From a bacterium (lineage in GTDB: Bacteria; Sysuimicrobiota; Sysuimicrobiia; Sysuimicrobiales; Segetimicrobiaceae), in the NCBI GenBank assembly GCA_035691305.1, contig DASSJF010000073.1:1-64000 (forward strand): a stretch of 64,000 bases of DNA. Direction: 5' to 3'. The notes beneath the pieces were generated by a model, which was given only the letters and a program-made list of their open reading frames with translations, was not told where the DNA came from and did not search any database. Positions 62,074-64,000 of this stretch are shown in pieces. Made by a program: the position numbers and the translations under genes. Each line of letters begins with the position of its first letter. Positions within the stretch are counted from its first letter, which is position 1.

Positions 62074-62823
62074 ATGCCGGACAACGCCGAGCCCCGGCGC
62101 GCCGAGCCGGACTGGAAAGAGCGGCTGCGCGAATGGCCGCTTCCGCTGCCGCGATTTTCCGTTGACCTCGATCGCACCGCGCTGCTGATAGTCGACATGC
62201 AGCACGGGTCCGCCGATCCGGAGGTCGGCAAGGAGCGCTACGTCAACCACCCGGAGGTGGCGCGGTATCGGGCGGAGCGGATGCCGATCGTCGTGCCGAA
62301 TATCGCCCGGCTGTTGGAGTTTTTCCGGCGGGCGGAGCGCCCGGCAATCTTCCTCACGATCGGCTACCGACGGCCGGACCGCAGCGATGCTCTCGGCCTC
62401 CTGCGGCAGATCGACGACGATCTCAACGCCCGCGGCGCGAAAGGTCCGCTCGTCCCGGTCGGCAGCCGCGAGAACAGCGTGCTGCCGGCGCTCGCGCCCC
62501 GGCCCGGCGAGATTGTGCTGAATAAGACGTCGATGAGCGCGTTCAACTCCACCGCGATCGACCAGATGCTTCGCAATCTCGGCATCACGACGCTCGTCGT
62601 CACCGGCGTGTCCACGGAGTGCTGCGTGGCCGCGACCGCGCACGACGCCGCCGACCGCGGTTACCACGTACTGCTGGTCGAGGACGCGTGCCGGGCCGTA
62701 ACCCCGTACCTGCAGGAGAGCACGCTCGTCATCTTCGCGGCGATGTTCGGCCGGGTGGCGACGACGGACGAGGCGCTGCGAGAACTCGCCGCGTCGCGGC
62801 CGCCCGCCGACGGTCCGCGGTGA
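62074..62823 (+). CDS. Isochorismatase-family cysteine hydrolase
   Basis: A 249-residue hydrolase of the isochorismatase / N-carbamoylsarcosine amidase superfamily. The triad is visible as Asp in LIVDMQHG, Lys in LNKTSMSAF and Cys in TGVSTECCVAATAHDA. These enzymes remove carbamoyl or amide groups. TAGGAG, part of the preceding stop, is the ribosome site, so it is coupled to the binding protein. A hydantoinase-like gene lies nearby, so a ring-opening and then carbamoyl-removal sequence is attractive but unproven. Confidence 0.88.
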   Translation: MPDNAEPRRAEPDWKERLREWPLPLPRFSVDLDRTALLIVDMQHGSADPEVGKERYVNHPEVARYRAERMPIVVPNIARLLEFFRRAERPAIFLTIGYRRPDRSDALGLLRQIDDDLNARGAKGPLVPVGSRENSVLPALAPRPGEIVLNKTSMSAFNSTAIDQMLRNLGITTLVVTGVSTECCVAATAHDAADRGYHVLLVEDACRAVTPYLQESTLVIFAAMFGRVATTDEALRELAASRPPADGPR

Positions 62824-62913
62824 CCGGCTAGTCGAACGCCCGACATCGTTCGCCCGCACGACCTGGGAATGAACGCCGCCGCGTTGTCGCGGCGCCTCGA
62901 GGAGGACCGCCGA

Positions 62914-63597
62914 ATGGGCAACGTCGGCAATCGGATTCGCCTGACGATCGAGCGTCCGTCCGCGGCGATGATCGCCCGGTTTCAAGAAGCCGATCCGCCG
63001 GATCTCTGCGACGCGATGAACAAGAGCGGAGCGATGCGCGAGATCGCGCCGATCTACCGTCCGATGCGTCGATGTGTCGGTCCGGCCATTACCGTGAAGG
63101 CGCCGACCGGCGACTCTTTAATGATCCGGAAGGCGATGGGGCTCGCGCAGCCCGGGGACGTGATCGTGATCGACGGCCGCGGCACCATCAGCCGCAGCCT
63201 GTGGGGAGGCAACCGCAGCACGTTCGTCGCGCAGAAGGGCGTGGCCGGCGTGATCATCGACGGTGGAACGCGGGACATCGCCGAGACGCAGGCGCTGAAC
63301 CTGCCCCTGTTCGCGCGGGCGATCTGCCCGATGGCCAGCGCGTCGAGTGGGCCGGGCGAAGTGAACTTCCCGGTGTCCTGCGGCGGGGTCGTCGTCCATC
63401 CGGGCGACATCATCGTTGCCACGGAGGAGGGAATCGCTGTGATCCCGCGGGCGGACATCGAGTCCGTGTATGAGGCGTGGCGCAAGATCGTCGAGCGCGA
63501 AAAGGTTTGGAGCGCCGGCGCCGCCTCGGGGAAGCAGGCCGGCGCCGACGAGGTCGACCGGCTGCTCGCGCAGAGCGGCTGCGAGATCCTGCCCTAG
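62914..63597 (+). CDS. RraA-like aldolase family protein
   Basis: A 227-residue RraA-like protein with PPDLCDAMNKSG, VGPAITVKAPTGDS, QPGDVIVIDGRG, the Mg-binding GVAGVIIDGGTRDIAE and VHPGDIIVATEEGIAVIP. The ATG at 62914 follows GAGGAGGACC; an in-frame ATG at 62869 is possible. It lies 90 bp after the isochorismatase-like gene. Pyruvate-aldolase or oxaloacetate-decarboxylase activity is the family expectation. Confidence 0.86.
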   Translation: MGNVGNRIRLTIERPSAAMIARFQEADPPDLCDAMNKSGAMREIAPIYRPMRRCVGPAITVKAPTGDSLMIRKAMGLAQPGDVIVIDGRGTISRSLWGGNRSTFVAQKGVAGVIIDGGTRDIAETQALNLPLFARAICPMASASSGPGEVNFPVSCGGVVVHPGDIIVATEEGIAVIPRADIESVYEAWRKIVEREKVWSAGAASGKQAGADEVDRLLAQSGCEILP

Positions 63598-63629
63598 CGG
63601 CGGTTCGCCGCGGGCCCGGGAGGCATTGG

Positions 63630-64000
63630 ATGGCCAAGACCAACGTCGCCAAGATGGTGTGGCAGGAGGCGAAGGAGTTCGCGGAGCGCAACGCCGTGGT
63701 GCTCGTGCCGCTCGGCAACGTGGAGCCGTCCGGCCGGCATTCGGTGATGGGTGGCGAGATCTTCATCGCCGACTACGTCGCCGATGGGGTCGCCGCAAAG
63801 ACCGGCTCGTTCCGCCTGCCCACGCTCCCCTTCGGCTACTGCCCAACCTTCATGGGGTTTCCCGGAACCGTGACGCTGCAGGCCGCGACGCTCGAAGCGA
63901 TCCTCTACGACATCTGTCATTCGCTCGTGCGGCACGGCTTTGACCACATCTGCATCGTCGACAACCACTCAGGCAACGAGGGCGTGATCGAACAGGCCGC
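63630..64000 (+). CDS. Creatininase-family protein, partial, altered metal site
   Basis: The first 123 residues of a creatininase-family protein, cut by the window end. GGGAGG precedes the ATG. The metal motif reads VEPSGRHSVMGGE where the canonical form is VEQHGPHxPxGxD: Glu32 is kept, but the second ligand His is Ser34 and the Asp is Glu43. DNHSGNEG corresponds to the second ligand region. The gene 6034-6891 in this window keeps the canonical Glu, His and Asp. The rest of the protein is needed to judge function. Confidence 0.75.
   Translation, partial: MAKTNVAKMVWQEAKEFAERNAVVLVPLGNVEPSGRHSVMGGEIFIADYVADGVAAKTGSFRLPTLPFGYCPTFMGFPGTVTLQAATLEAILYDICHSLVRHGFDHICIVDNHSGNEGVIEQA

Noticed and set aside
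1-64000. rRNA, tRNA, CRISPR array, insertion sequence or phage genes
   Set aside because: No cloverleaf, repeat-spacer array, transposase motif or terminal inverted repeat pair was found on reading; absence is by eye, not by a search tool.

Overview
The window is dense, high-GC (about two thirds G+C by eye) bacterial DNA with short intergenic gaps, many GTG starts, ATGA/GTGA stop-start overlaps and purine-rich ribosome sites. I see no rRNA, tRNA, transposase or CRISPR. The family mix suggests an uncultured soil or sediment heterotroph of a phylum such as Methylomirabilota/Rokubacteria, Sysuimicrobiota (CSP1-3) or Chloroflexota; this is an inference, and no marker gene settles it. The solute-binding proteins have Sec- or Tat-like leaders without a clear lipobox cysteine, which fits a cell with a periplasm.

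The dominant theme is peptide/nickel-type (Dpp/Opp, family 5) ABC importers. Seven DppB-DppC permease pairs and eight binding proteins (1109-4593, 15619-19004, 21674-25130, 27929-31329, 32309-35717, 42235-45596, 48848-53139, and a lone binding protein at 60476-62062) lie between small-molecule catabolic enzymes. No ATPase (DppD/DppF) gene is present.

Layout: 21-4593 (-) importer A plus a PanE-like reductase, divergent from an amidohydrolase and a creatininase-family gene (4756-6891). 6935-10647 holds an NTF2-like gene, a TetR regulator with a perfect palindromic operator, and a divergent STAND/LuxR regulator. 10808-15603 is housekeeping-like: a two-domain sulfurtransferase, a small ABM-like protein, a decayed MocR/luciferase-like chimera, cytochrome bd (cydAB) and a DUF3830-like gene. 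15619-27921 holds two divergent modules: importer B (-), and a nine-gene run (+) with an enolase-superfamily enzyme, two unknown proteins, importer C, a PLP enzyme, an RraA-like protein and a tandem DUF3830-like protein. 27929-32130 (-) is importer D with an RraA-like gene. 32309-41060 (+) is importer E followed by gamma-glutamyltransferase, CapA-like, HpcH-like, cyclase and Gfo/Idh/MocA genes.

41021-53913 (-) is a run of ten codirectional genes headed by a GntR regulator: two complete permease/binding-protein sets, an aspartoacylase-like M14 enzyme, a 1058-residue Asp-box propeller protein and an amidohydrolase. 54102-64000 holds a phytoene-desaturase-like oxidoreductase, an RpiR regulator, a second HpcH-like protein, a hydantoinase-like enzyme, a second gamma-glutamyltransferase, the lone binding protein, an isochorismatase-like hydrolase, an RraA-like protein and a truncated creatininase-family gene. 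The simplest overall reading is a scavenging island in which each importer brings in a peptide-like, amide or acid compound and the adjacent hydrolases and lyases open it; exact substrates cannot be read from sequence alone.
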